Assembly: GCF_000263595.1 (NCBI RefSeq)
Contig: NZ_ADES01000005.1
Coordinates: 116,474 to 180,473 of the forward strand
Origin: Gardnerella vaginalis 1500E
GTDB taxonomy: Bacteria > Actinomycetota > Actinomycetes > Actinomycetales > Bifidobacteriaceae
Direction: 5' to 3'
DNA length: 64,000 bases
The position numbers were made by a program, and so were the translations under genes. Positions 39,644-47,896 of the stretch are shown here, one piece after another. The first letter of the stretch is position 1. Every line of letters begins with the position of its first letter. The notes beneath the pieces are model-generated. The model made no database searches. It saw only the letters and a list, made by a program, of their open reading frames with translations, and was not told the origin of the DNA.

Positions 39644-39694
39644 CGGTTGTGCCATACGGCAGAAGGTAGAAAACGTAATTTCAGGAGCGCAAGC

Positions 39695-41044
39695 GTGAAA
39701 ATCAGCGTCAGGAATCTTGAGCCAACTAAGGTTAAGCTCACTATCACCGCAGATCTCGAAGACTTCAAGCCATTCTTGGATGAGGCTCGTAAGGAGATTG
39801 CAAAGCAAATTAACGTGCCAGGTTTCCGTAAGGGTCATGTGCCAGGCAAGATTGTAGATCAGCGTGTCGGTTTTGCAGCCGTTGCTGGTGAAGCCGTTAA
39901 TTCCGCTGTACCAGAGCTTTATTCCAATGCTTTGGAAGAAAAGAAGATTCACCCAATGGATCAGCCAGAGTTTGACGTTCAGGAAGTTCCAACGTCTACT
40001 GAGGCTGATGCAACTCTTAAGTTTGTTGCGACCGTTGAGCGTCGTCCAGAGTTCAAGCTGAACAAGTTCAAGGGCGTTGAGATTGAAGTTGAGAAGCCAA
40101 AGGTTTCCGACAAGGATGTTAAGGCTCGTTTGGAAGCTCTTCGTCAGCGTTTCGCAACTTTGGTTGGCGTTGATCGTCCAGCTACTAAGGGTGATTACAC
40201 CAATATTGATTTGGAAGCTCGCATTAACGATGAAGTTGTTGACGCTCAGGAAGGCGTTAGCTACGAAATCGGTTCCGGCGTTTTGCTTGACGGCTTGGAT
40301 GAGGCTTTGGATAGCCTTTCTGCCGGTGAAGAAACCACTTTTGAAGGCAAGCTTGAGTCCGGTAAGCATAAGGGCGAGAATGCTCAGATTAAGGTTAAGG
40401 TTAATTCCGTAAAGACTCAGGAATTGCCAAAGCTTGATGATGACTTCGCTCAGGAAGCTTCCGAGTTTGACACTTTGAAGGAATTGAAGGCAGAAATTCG
40501 CAAGTCTTGCGAACAGGCTGCTGAAGGTCGTCAGGCCACCAACGCTCGTGACGCATTCCTTGTTAAGCTTCAGGAAGAAGTTGAAATTCCTGTGCCAAAG
40601 GGTGTTTTGGACAAGGCTGTTGCTGAGCATTTGAAGGGCATGACCCCAGATCCTGAAAAGGCTACTAAGAAGCAGAAGGATGAGGCTCAGAAGGCTGCAG
40701 AAAAGGAAATTCGCGACCAGATGGTTCTCGATGCTTTGGCTGAGCAGATGGATGTATCCGTTTCTCAGGCAGATGTCACTAACTTCTTGATTTCTGTTGC
40801 TCAGCAGTACGGCATGGATCCAAACCAGTTCATTAATGCAATCGTGAACAATGGTCAGCTTGGTTCTGCTGTTCAGGAAGTTGCTCGTTCTAAGGGCTTG
40901 CTTGCTGGTATGCGCGCTGTAAAGTTTGTTTCTGAAGGCGAGGCTCTTGATTTGAGCGCATTCTTGTCTGAAGAAGATGAAGAAAACGAAAGCGTAGAAG
41001 CTGCAACTAAGGCTGCTGCTGTTGCTGACGAGCTTTCTAAGTAG
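39695..41044 (+). CDS. tig: Trigger factor
   Basis: Ribosome-associated chaperone and prolyl isomerase. 449 residues from GTG at 39695 (MKISVRNLEPTKVKLTIT), with AGGAG at 39683-39687. The ribosome-binding signature is GFRKGHVPGKIV; the FKBP-like domain (KGDYTNIDLEARIND ... ) lies near residues 155-240; the remainder is the helical C-terminal substrate cradle ending in an acidic Glu-rich tail. Terminator follows. Confidence 0.97.
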   Translation: MKISVRNLEPTKVKLTITADLEDFKPFLDEARKEIAKQINVPGFRKGHVPGKIVDQRVGFAAVAGEAVNSAVPELYSNALEEKKIHPMDQPEFDVQEVPTSTEADATLKFVATVERRPEFKLNKFKGVEIEVEKPKVSDKDVKARLEALRQRFATLVGVDRPATKGDYTNIDLEARINDEVVDAQEGVSYEIGSGVLLDGLDEALDSLSAGEETTFEGKLESGKHKGENAQIKVKVNSVKTQELPKLDDDFAQEASEFDTLKELKAEIRKSCEQAAEGRQATNARDAFLVKLQEEVEIPVPKGVLDKAVAEHLKGMTPDPEKATKKQKDEAQKAAEKEIRDQMVLDALAEQMDVSVSQADVTNFLISVAQQYGMDPNQFINAIVNNGQLGSAVQEVARSKGLLAGMRAVKFVSEGEALDLSAFLSEEDEENESVEAATKAAAVADELSK

Positions 41045-41094
41045 AAGTAGAGTAGAATTAACTAAATTCTAAGTTACTTTGTAAAGGCTTTAAG

Positions 41095-41136
41095 TAAGAC
41101 CTGACGGAATTATTTTTCTGTCGGGTCTTATTTATA
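41095..41136 (+). terminator. Terminator after tig
   Basis: TAAGACCTGAC (41095-41105) pairs with GTCGGGTCTTA (41120-41130) with G-U pairing, followed by TTTAT. Confidence 0.8.
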
Positions 41137-41154
41137 TAAGGATTGCGAGAAGTT

Positions 41155-42579
41155 ATGGATAGTAGCTCTGGAACAAAGTCTGAATCTTGCTCAAGATTTG
41201 GCGGTTTAGTTAATCTCGCAATTCGAGTAGCGCGATTTGCTGCAACTTCTGTTTTTCTCGGTATTCTTACAGGCTTAGGTGCAACAGTTCTTACGCTTAT
41301 TTTTTACGCAGTACAATACCTTGCTTTTGGCTCAATTGAATCTGCTAAAAACGCTGTATTTTCAGCGCTTCCGTGGTATCGCTACGTGCTATCTACAACC
41401 ATTTCTATGACTATTGCCGGCCTAGCTTGGTATTTTTTGCGCAAAAGAGAGAATCCTCCTCGTATTGTTACAATTCCGCAAGCTGTTTTCGGAAGCAATA
41501 TGCCAATTTTTTCTACTGTCGCACACATTTTGCTGCAAATCGGCATTGTTGGCTCTGGAATTTCAATCGGCAGGGAAGTAGCCCCGCGAGAATTGGCCGC
41601 AATGATTGCTCAGCATTACAGCCGTATTTTTCATGTGCCTGCTAAAACTCAGCGCGTGCTGATTGCCTCTGCTGCTGGTGCTGGCTTGGCTGCAGTGTAT
41701 CACGCGCCTTTAGCTGGCACTATACTTGCATTAGGTCTGCTTAGTAAAACTCAAGGTCTTGGTTTTTATGCGTGGCTAAATCGTGAAAATGGTCCTGCAT
41801 TGGTTAATGTAGTTAAAAATATTGCGCAATCAGAGCGCATGTATTGCTTTCCTTTTGCGCTTGTTATGAATTATGTTGCTGCGTTTGTTGTTGAATTGTT
41901 ATTGCATCATTCTAGTTATTACAATATTCCGCAATTTTCTTGCGCGATTTCTTGGCAAATCTGCGTTTTAGCTGTTGCTGTTGGTGCAGTGTGCGGTTTA
42001 GTTGGCTACGTTTTTCGTTTGGGTATTGTTTGGTGTCGCACTCATGCTTTGCGTGGCGTAAAAATGTTGTGTTTTATGCCTGTAGCTGGCTTAGTTATTG
42101 GTGTTTCAGCTTGCGGTTTTCCGCATATTATGGGCAATGGTAGGTCGCTTTCTCAACTTGCTTTTTCTGTATCTACTTCTTCGCATGTTGAAGTTGTCTC
42201 GAATATTATGATTATTTTGCTACTTCTTGCAATGATGAAAATGTTTGCTACTTTGATTGTTTTGCGAGCTGGTGCTTCCGGTGGCGTGCTGCAGCCGAGC
42301 ATTTCAACTGGCGCTTGCATTGGTCTTGTTGTAGGCGTTATAAGTATGAAACTTCCATTTATCGGTAGCATGCTATTGAATCAGCCTGAAGTATTACTAC
42401 TGTCTGCTATTTTTGGCGCTGCAAGTCTATTGACTGCAAGTCGAAAATCATTATGGTTTGCGCTTGTACTTGTGGCGCAATTAGTGGACGTTCCGCTTAT
42501 TATGATTGTGCCGATGGCTGTTTCCTGCATTGCTGCACGAAGTGTAACGCTGCCGCTAAGAATTTTTAGACGCAAATAA
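41155..42579 (+). CDS. ClC-family chloride channel/transporter
   Basis: 474 residues, about ten membrane segments. ClC signatures: GSGISIGREVAPRE (GREGP-like, with Val for Gly), AAGAGLAAVYHAPLAGTI (GxFxAP-like region) and GASGGVLQPSISTGA (GxFxPxLxxGA). Possible roles are halide or proton-coupled transport and acid resistance. I choose ATG 41155; a TTG at 41143 directly abuts AAGGA and is less plausible. Whether it is a channel or exchanger cannot be decided by eye. Confidence 0.85.
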   Translation: MDSSSGTKSESCSRFGGLVNLAIRVARFAATSVFLGILTGLGATVLTLIFYAVQYLAFGSIESAKNAVFSALPWYRYVLSTTISMTIAGLAWYFLRKRENPPRIVTIPQAVFGSNMPIFSTVAHILLQIGIVGSGISIGREVAPRELAAMIAQHYSRIFHVPAKTQRVLIASAAGAGLAAVYHAPLAGTILALGLLSKTQGLGFYAWLNRENGPALVNVVKNIAQSERMYCFPFALVMNYVAAFVVELLLHHSSYYNIPQFSCAISWQICVLAVAVGAVCGLVGYVFRLGIVWCRTHALRGVKMLCFMPVAGLVIGVSACGFPHIMGNGRSLSQLAFSVSTSSHVEVVSNIMIILLLLAMMKMFATLIVLRAGASGGVLQPSISTGACIGLVVGVISMKLPFIGSMLLNQPEVLLLSAIFGAASLLTASRKSLWFALVLVAQLVDVPLIMIVPMAVSCIAARSVTLPLRIFRRK

Positions 42580-42624
42580 AGTATGCGCCTTTGCCTATTC
42601 AATGAGTAACAAAAGCGCATACTT
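42579..42624 (-). terminator. Terminator after YQN-repeat protein gene
   Basis: AAGTATGCGC (42579-42588) pairs with GCGCATACTT (42615-42624); it overlaps the stop of the ClC gene. May serve both convergent genes. Confidence 0.7.
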
Positions 42625-42648
42625 GCATATAGTATATTTGTATATTAT

Positions 42649-43524
42649 TTACTCATCGATGAAGTCATCTTTATAAATAACACTGTCGTCGTTATTTAAA
42701 ACAGTGTAATACAAGTGTATTGGGGAACTGACCTTATTCTTAGCTTCTTCAACTGCTGGGAACAGATTTGAAAGGAAAAGCCTGTCAGAGAAAGTAGCTT
42801 CAGCCTTTGAAATTGCATTGTCAGGTACACGATCTTTGAATTTAATAGTTATATTGAGGCTATCTCCCTGAGCATCAAACGTTGCGGATACGTCATCATC
42901 GCCTCTTTCTTCAAAGTCTGATGGATGGCAATCTGCGTATTCTTCAATATTGGCGCTTTTTTCTGCAGAACAATCGGAATGTTTTTTAAAAGTGCCTGAG
43001 ATTAATCCGCCGAAAAGTATTACTGCTAGTACAATAGCAACAATTACAGCAATTCTTTTCTTATGCTCATCTGCTAGTGTCGTATTTACGAAGCTTATTA
43101 CTTGCTGCTGAACATTTTTATATGTTTTTATTAAATTATCGCTGTTTATGTAAGTGTTTATTGGATTATTGTTATTCTGATAGCCATTATTCTGGTAAGT
43201 ATTGTTCTGGTAGTCATTCTGGTAGTCATTCTGGTACCAATTGTTCTGGTAGTCATTCTGGTAGTTATTCTGGTAGTCGTTCTGGTAGTCGTTCTGGTAT
43301 CCATTATTCTGGTAAGTATTGTTCTGATAAGTATTTGCTGGATTTGCATTATTTTGGTAACCAGAATTCATGTATGAATTGTTTTGATAAGTGTCCGTTT
43401 GATTCGCATTATTTGTGTAAGTGTTTTCTAGATTCGCATTATTTGTGTAATCGTTGATCTGATTCTCATTGTTTTCTTCTGTATTTTGAGAATGATTGTT
43501 GTTTGGTAAGTTGTTGGAATCCAT
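42649..43524 (-). CDS. Membrane protein with cytoplasmic YQN-rich repeats
   Basis: 291 residues. Residues 1-130 are extremely Asn/Gln/Tyr-rich, built from repeats of YQND, YQNN and YQNNGYQN. A single membrane segment (RIAVIVAIVLAVILFGGLISG) lies near residues 158-178. The C-terminal 110 residues are a small, probably extracellular, domain with Asp/Glu-rich surface (TFDAQGDSLNITIKFKDRVP). Topology by charge suggests the repeats stay inside. The family resembles the Asn/Gln-rich membrane proteins of unknown function seen in bifidobacteria. ATG 43524 with GGAGAGAAC upstream. Repeat number may vary between strains. Confidence 0.75.
   Translation of the reverse strand: MDSNNLPNNNHSQNTEENNENQINDYTNNANLENTYTNNANQTDTYQNNSYMNSGYQNNANPANTYQNNTYQNNGYQNDYQNDYQNNYQNDYQNNWYQNDYQNDYQNNTYQNNGYQNNNNPINTYINSDNLIKTYKNVQQQVISFVNTTLADEHKKRIAVIVAIVLAVILFGGLISGTFKKHSDCSAEKSANIEEYADCHPSDFEERGDDDVSATFDAQGDSLNITIKFKDRVPDNAISKAEATFSDRLFLSNLFPAVEEAKNKVSSPIHLYYTVLNNDDSVIYKDDFIDE
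43164..43335. repeat. Coding tandem repeat (ATTCTGGTA units)
   Basis: Units of 12 and 15 bp built on ATTCTGGTAGTC encode the YQN repeats on the minus strand. Confidence 0.85.
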
Positions 43525-43732
43525 GTTCTCTCCTCTGTGAGCGAATTTACATTCAAAAAAAGATATACTAAATATTTTATATCAAATCTATATAATAGTT
43601 GAATAATTATCTGAATTGATTTGTAGAAATTCAGTGTAGAATATTTCGCTGATTTTATGCATACAATATTTTCTATACGGTCACACGCACACGATAATCT
43701 AGGAATACTTAAGTTTATGGTAAGGAGATAAG

Positions 43733-44344
43733 GTGACTGAGCTTTTTACAGCTTCTCCTGTTATGGAACAGGCGGAAGCGTCTTCGCCAACCGATTCTAT
43801 TTTTAATCGGTTGCTAAAAGATCGCATTATTTGGTTGGGATCTGAAGTAAAAGACGAGAATGCTAATATCATCTGCGCTCAAATGTTAATGCTTGCTGCG
43901 CAAGATCCTAAGAAGGATATTTGGTTGTATATTAATTCGCCTGGTGGCTCTATTACCGCAGGCATGGCAATTTACGACACTATGCAGCTAATCGAACCAG
44001 ATGTTGCAACTATTGCGGTCGGCATGGCAGCTTCTATGGGTCAGTTCCTGCTTAGTTCTGGCACTCCTGGTAAGCGTTATATTACGTCTCATGCGCGCGT
44101 GCTTATGCATCAGCCTTCTGGCGGAGTTGGCGGCACTGCTACGGATGTGCGTATTAATGCAGAGCTGATTATGGATATGAAGAAAACACTTTCTGAATTA
44201 ACAGCTAAGCAGACTGGTCATACCATAGAAGAAATCTACCGAGACAACGAGTATGATCACTGGTTCACTGCTAAACAGGCGTTGGAGTATGGTTTTGTAG
44301 ATAAAATCGTAACAACTCCTGCTTCAATGCGAGGTGAGGAGTAA
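43733..44344 (+). CDS. clpP1: ATP-dependent Clp protease proteolytic subunit 1
   Basis: 203-residue serine peptidase of the Clp machine. Catalytic Ser in [12 protein letters not shown], His in [26 protein letters not shown] conserved. GTG start at 43733 with AAGGAGATAAG just upstream. It is followed after 3 bp by clpP2, forming the two-subunit operon typical of actinobacteria, where a mixed ClpP1P2 complex is the active form. Confidence 0.95.
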   Translation: MTELFTASPVMEQAEASSPTDSIFNRLLKDRIIWLGSEVKDENANIICAQMLMLAAQDPKKDIWLYINSPGGSITAGMAIYDTMQLIEPDVATIAVGMAASMGQFLLSSGTPGKRYITSHARVLMHQPSGGVGGTATDVRINAELIMDMKKTLSELTAKQTGHTIEEIYRDNEYDHWFTAKQALEYGFVDKIVTTPASMRGEE

Positions 44345-44347
44345 CTT

Positions 44348-45022
44348 ATGGCAAGTGAAGAAGCAAAGTTTGTTGCACGTGCTGAGCGTTTGGCTGGTTT
44401 TGGCGGCGTTTCTTCAGCACAGCGAATTACTAACCGCTACGTTTTGCCGCAGTTTGGTGAGCAAACTCCATACGGCTTAAAAACGCATGATCCGTACACG
44501 AAGCTTTTTGAAGATCGTATTATTTTTATGGGCGTTCAGGTTGACGACACTTCTGCTGACGATATTATGGCTCAGCTTTTGGTGTTGGAAAGCATGAATA
44601 GTGAACGCGACATTATGATGTATATCAATTCTCCCGGTGGCTCCATGACTGCAATGACTGCTATTTACGACACAATGCAGTATATTGGTCCAGATGTTCA
44701 AACCGTATGCTTGGGTCAGGCTGCATCTGCTGCTGCGATTTTGCTTGCTGCGGGAGCTCATGGTAAGCGTATGATTTTACCGAATGCGCGCGTGCTTATT
44801 CATCAGCCTGCAATGGGTCAAGATTTTGGTAAGGCTACTGAAATTGAAATTCAGGCTAAGGAAATGCTTCGATTGCGAGAATGGTTAGAAAACACTCTTG
44901 CTAAGCATACCGGTCAAGATGTTGAGCGTATTCGCAAAGATATTGAGGTGGATACAATCTTAACTGCTCCAGAAGCTAAATCCTACGGTATTGTAGATAA
45001 AGTTCTTGAGCATCGAGAGTAG
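44348..45022 (+). CDS. clpP2: ATP-dependent Clp protease proteolytic subunit 2
   Basis: 224 residues, ATG at 44348, three bases after clpP1, with GAGGAGTAAC as ribosome site inside the end of clpP1. Catalytic Ser in GQAASAAAILLAAG and His in IHQPAMGQ; NSPGGSMTAMTAIYDTM. Longer N-terminal extension than ClpP1. Confidence 0.95.
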   Translation: MASEEAKFVARAERLAGFGGVSSAQRITNRYVLPQFGEQTPYGLKTHDPYTKLFEDRIIFMGVQVDDTSADDIMAQLLVLESMNSERDIMMYINSPGGSMTAMTAIYDTMQYIGPDVQTVCLGQAASAAAILLAAGAHGKRMILPNARVLIHQPAMGQDFGKATEIEIQAKEMLRLREWLENTLAKHTGQDVERIRKDIEVDTILTAPEAKSYGIVDKVLEHRE

Positions 45023-45039
45023 TTTTTGTAGAAGCTAAG

Positions 45040-45076
45040 CAAACTCCGGTCGACACGCCGGAGTTTGTGTTTTGTT
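45040..45076 (+). terminator. clpP2 terminator
   Basis: CAAACTCCGG (45040-45049) pairs perfectly with CCGGAGTTTG (45058-45067), followed by TGTTTTG. Confidence 0.8.
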
Positions 45077-45141
45077 TGTGATGGTTGTATATTAGTCAAG
45101 TTGCCGAAAACGAGAGAGTTCTTCTTGTGGACGGAAAACAT

Positions 45142-45215
45142 GCGCCAGTAGCCCAACGGATTAGAGCATCTGACTACGGATCAGAAGGTTGCAGGTTCGA
45201 ATCCTGTCTGGCGCA
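45142..45215 (+). tRNA. tRNA-Arg (anticodon ACG)
   Basis: Cloverleaf visible: acceptor GCGCCAG with CTGGCGC (45208-45214), anticodon stem TCTGA/TCAGA around loop CTACGGA giving anticodon ACG, and T-arm GCAGG-TTCGAAT-CCTGT. The discriminator base is A45215; CCA is not encoded. An A34 would be edited to inosine to read CGU, CGC and CGA. Confidence 0.95.
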
Positions 45216-45222
45216 CGAACAA

Positions 45223-45254
45223 AACGCGAAGCATTTGCCTCGCGTTTTTTTTTT
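45223..45254 (+). terminator. tRNA terminator
   Basis: AACGCGAAGC pairs with GCCTCGCGTT with one mismatch; a run of about ten T follows. Confidence 0.85.
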
Positions 45255-45347
45255 ATCTCATCTGTTTGGTTTATCCCTCTCCGCTATACTAAAAAGTGCT
45301 GCAAAATTAATATGTTTTGCATAACATTGGGAGGAAATATTTACAAC

Positions 45348-46607
45348 ATGATACGACGCAGCTGGATAATAGTACGCAATATAGCAAACAATGAGCGAAT
45401 TTCTGGCTTAATTATGCTTGGTTTTGCTCTTACTGGCTTATTGCTTGCAAACATTCCTTTAACCGCGCCAGTATTTGAAGCTGTTTCGCATACTCATATT
45501 GGTATTCCGTTTACTAATATTCACATGTCGATTAGCCATTGGGTTCAAGACGGCGTGCTTACTATTTTCTTCCTTTCTGTTGGTTTAGACTTAAAACACG
45601 AGCTTATTGCAGGATCTCTTTCTGATCCTCGTGCTGCTGCAATGCCAATGATTTGCGCAGTTGGTGGCATGATTGCCCCGCCGTTGCTTTTTGTTGCCAC
45701 AGTAACAGTCTTTTCCGATCTTCACGCCGGTCAGGAGATTATGCGTCTTACTTCCGGCGCTTTACCTTCGTTAGGTATGGTTCGTGCTGGTTGGGCGATT
45801 CCAACTGCAACGGATATTGCTTTTTCGCTTGCAGTATTAGCTTTATTTGCTAAAACTTTGCCTCATTCTTTGCGTGCGTTTTTGATGACTCTTGCAACTG
45901 TTGACGATTTGCTTGGAATTGCGCTTATTGCAGTGTTCTTCTCTTCTCTAAACGCGTGGTACTGGTTTGTTGGCGTTGTTGTGTGTGGTCTTATTTGGAC
46001 CACTTTAGTGCGTCTTAAACATGTTCCGTGGCCTCTTGTGGCGCTAGTTGGTATTGTGGCGTGGGTAATGATGTATGAAGCTGGAGTGCACCCAACTTTA
46101 GCTGGTGTAATGGTAGGATTACTCACTCCTGCGCATCTAGTTCACGGAGAAAAAACTTTGCGCGCGGAGCGTTATCGCGAAAAAATTCAGCCTGTATCTG
46201 CTTTAGTAGCGTTACCTATTTTTGCGCTTTTTTCAACCGGCGTGCATTTTGAAACGCTAACTTGGGAGCTGTTCTTATCTCCAATTCTTATTGCTATTAC
46301 TATTGCTCTGGTTGTTGGAAAACCATTGGGAATTATGGTAACTGCTTGGCTTTCAAAGCATTTACTTGGCTTAAAAGTTCCGGACTCTTTGCGTGTAGTT
46401 GATTTGCTTCCGACTGCTTGTGCGTGCGGTATTGGTTTCACAGTCTCGCTACTTATTGCTTCTCTTGCATATTCGGACGCAGATTTGTCTGCAGAGGCAC
46501 GTTTTGGTGTTCTTGTTGCTTCTATTGTTGCAGCTGGTGTTGCGGGATTCTTGCTTTCTATGCAATCAAAGCATATGGAAGAAGAATTAGATGATATTGA
46601 AGATTAG
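45348..46607 (+). CDS. nhaA: Na+/H+ antiporter NhaA
   Basis: 419 residues from ATG at 45348; GGGAGG lies at 45329-45334, a rather long 13-nt spacing. The frame extends upstream through the tRNA and so cannot start there. About eleven membrane segments. NhaA signatures: FFLSVGLDLKHELIAG and the ion-binding Asp pair region TATDIAFSLAVLALF with AFLMTLATVDDLLGI. Exports Na+ in exchange for H+, useful for pH and salt homeostasis. Confidence 0.92.
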   Translation: MIRRSWIIVRNIANNERISGLIMLGFALTGLLLANIPLTAPVFEAVSHTHIGIPFTNIHMSISHWVQDGVLTIFFLSVGLDLKHELIAGSLSDPRAAAMPMICAVGGMIAPPLLFVATVTVFSDLHAGQEIMRLTSGALPSLGMVRAGWAIPTATDIAFSLAVLALFAKTLPHSLRAFLMTLATVDDLLGIALIAVFFSSLNAWYWFVGVVVCGLIWTTLVRLKHVPWPLVALVGIVAWVMMYEAGVHPTLAGVMVGLLTPAHLVHGEKTLRAERYREKIQPVSALVALPIFALFSTGVHFETLTWELFLSPILIAITIALVVGKPLGIMVTAWLSKHLLGLKVPDSLRVVDLLPTACACGIGFTVSLLIASLAYSDADLSAEARFGVLVASIVAAGVAGFLLSMQSKHMEEELDDIED

Positions 46608-46628
46608 CTTTTTTGTATTAGCTTTTGT

Positions 46629-46678
46629 GATTATTTTTTAGGATTATTTTTAGGATTATTTTTAGGATTATTTTTAGG
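46629..46678. repeat. Tandem GGATTATTTTTA repeat
   Basis: About four copies of a 12-bp unit end directly at the ribosome site (AGGGAGTAG) of the LOG-family gene. Confidence 0.8.
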
Positions 46679-46686
46679 GAGTAGTT

Positions 46687-47490
46687 ATGAATAATAGTCA
46701 GGAAAATTATTCTTCAGAAGTTCCACCTTGGTCTAATACATATCATCGCGGTTCTGTGCTTATGCGCGGGTCTATGATTCCTAAAGAAAGCACAACCGAA
46801 ACGCTTCTTCGTAAAGATAGAAGTCAGCAGATTGCGGCAGGCGTTGGTGCAGACCGAGATAACAAGTGGGATTGGCGAAGTGCAGACCCTTGGCGCGCGC
46901 TTCGAATTCAGGCTGAGTTTGTTGACGGTTTTGACACTCTTGCTGGATTAGGACCTGCTGTTAGTGTTTTTGGTTCTGCGCGCATAAAAGATGGCGAGCC
47001 GGAATATATGGCCGCGCTAACTATGGGCAAGGAGCTTGTAAAACGCGGTTTTGCGGTTATTACAGGCGGTGGCCCTGGCATTATGGAGGCTGCGAATCGC
47101 GGTGCTGCAGAAGCGGGCGGCACTTCGGTTGGTTTGGGTATTGAGCTTCCGCACGAGCAGGGTTTGAATCAGTGGATTAATCTTGGAATGCAGTTTAGAT
47201 ACTTCTTCGTTAGAAAAACAATGTTTATGAAGTATTCTTCCGGAATTATTGTGTGTCCTGGCGGATTTGGCACAATGGACGAAATGTTCGAAGCTCTAAC
47301 TCTTGTACAAACGCATAAGGTTGCGCGAGTGCCGGTTGTGCTGTTTGGAACTGAGTATTGGAAGGGCTTGATTAACTGGTTGCAGTCGACTGTTACTTCT
47401 CGTGGATTAATTTCGTCTCTTGACCCGCACTTGTTTGCTGTTACGGACGATCCGCTAGAAGCAGTGCGCATAGCGTCTGGTACTAATTAA
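46687..47490 (+). CDS. LOG-family protein (predicted nucleoside 5'-monophosphate phosphoribohydrolase)
   Basis: 267 residues. Motifs: ITGGGPGIMEAANRGAAEAGG and PGGFGTMDEMFEALTLVQ, the PGGxGTxxE signature of the LOG/TIGR00730 family, formerly mis-annotated as lysine decarboxylases. Known members release the base from cytokinin-type nucleotides; the bacterial substrate here is unclear. The N-terminal 60 residues are less conserved. ATG 46687, AGGGAG upstream. The repeat element copy 2 follows 80 bp downstream. Confidence 0.9.
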   Translation: MNNSQENYSSEVPPWSNTYHRGSVLMRGSMIPKESTTETLLRKDRSQQIAAGVGADRDNKWDWRSADPWRALRIQAEFVDGFDTLAGLGPAVSVFGSARIKDGEPEYMAALTMGKELVKRGFAVITGGGPGIMEAANRGAAEAGGTSVGLGIELPHEQGLNQWINLGMQFRYFFVRKTMFMKYSSGIIVCPGGFGTMDEMFEALTLVQTHKVARVPVVLFGTEYWKGLINWLQSTVTSRGLISSLDPHLFAVTDDPLEAVRIASGTN

Positions 47491-47570
47491 GATTAATCGA
47501 GTCGCATTTTTAAGCGAAAACGACATTTTCTTTACAGTTACGTATAAGTTTATATTACAATTCGTTTAAT

Positions 47571-47872
47571 GTGGCGTGAGTTTTTGGGGATTTCTTTCCT
47601 CGCACGTCCCGTCCTTCGGGCGCTCTGGCTGTTAAAGGCGTTTAGTGTGTTCGCCTTTCTTAAAGAATGTAGCTTCTCAGTCCTCTTTTAGTGCTCGTAA
47701 AGAAATCCCCCAAACTCTGCATGCTAATTCGTTAATAACCGTGCTAATCGCAGAGATTTTTCGATTTTTCTTCTTCGCTCGACGAATCAGCAGCCTACGG
47801 CTCTGACGTTCGCCTCGCTCAGTGCAAAAAATCTCAAATCTCACTATACGAACATCCACATGAATGAATGAC
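47571..47872 (+). repeat. Structured ~300-bp dispersed repeat, copy 2
   Basis: Same orientation as 18321-18622 and about nine in ten bases identical. Both copies start GTGGCG and share the internal hairpins; the long outer stem here is AGTTTTTGGGGATTTCT against AGAAATCCCCCAAACT (47701-47716), with one extra base compared with copy 1. It lies between the LOG gene and the convergent iron-sulfur gene. The spacer 47491-47896 holds no other feature. Confidence 0.88.
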
Positions 47873-47896
47873 GACGCAATTAATATGTAAATCAAC

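Noticed and set aside
42649..43524. YQN-repeat gene as a pseudogene produced by repeat expansion
   Set aside because: Frame is intact through membrane segment and C-terminal domain, with a good ribosome site and a terminator.
45085..45324. Open frame across the tRNA-Arg
   Set aside because: Overlaps a complete tRNA and its terminator.
45142..45347. tRNA-Arg as integration site of a mobile element
   Set aside because: No integrase gene and no repeat of the tRNA 3' end found nearby; neighbours are core genes.
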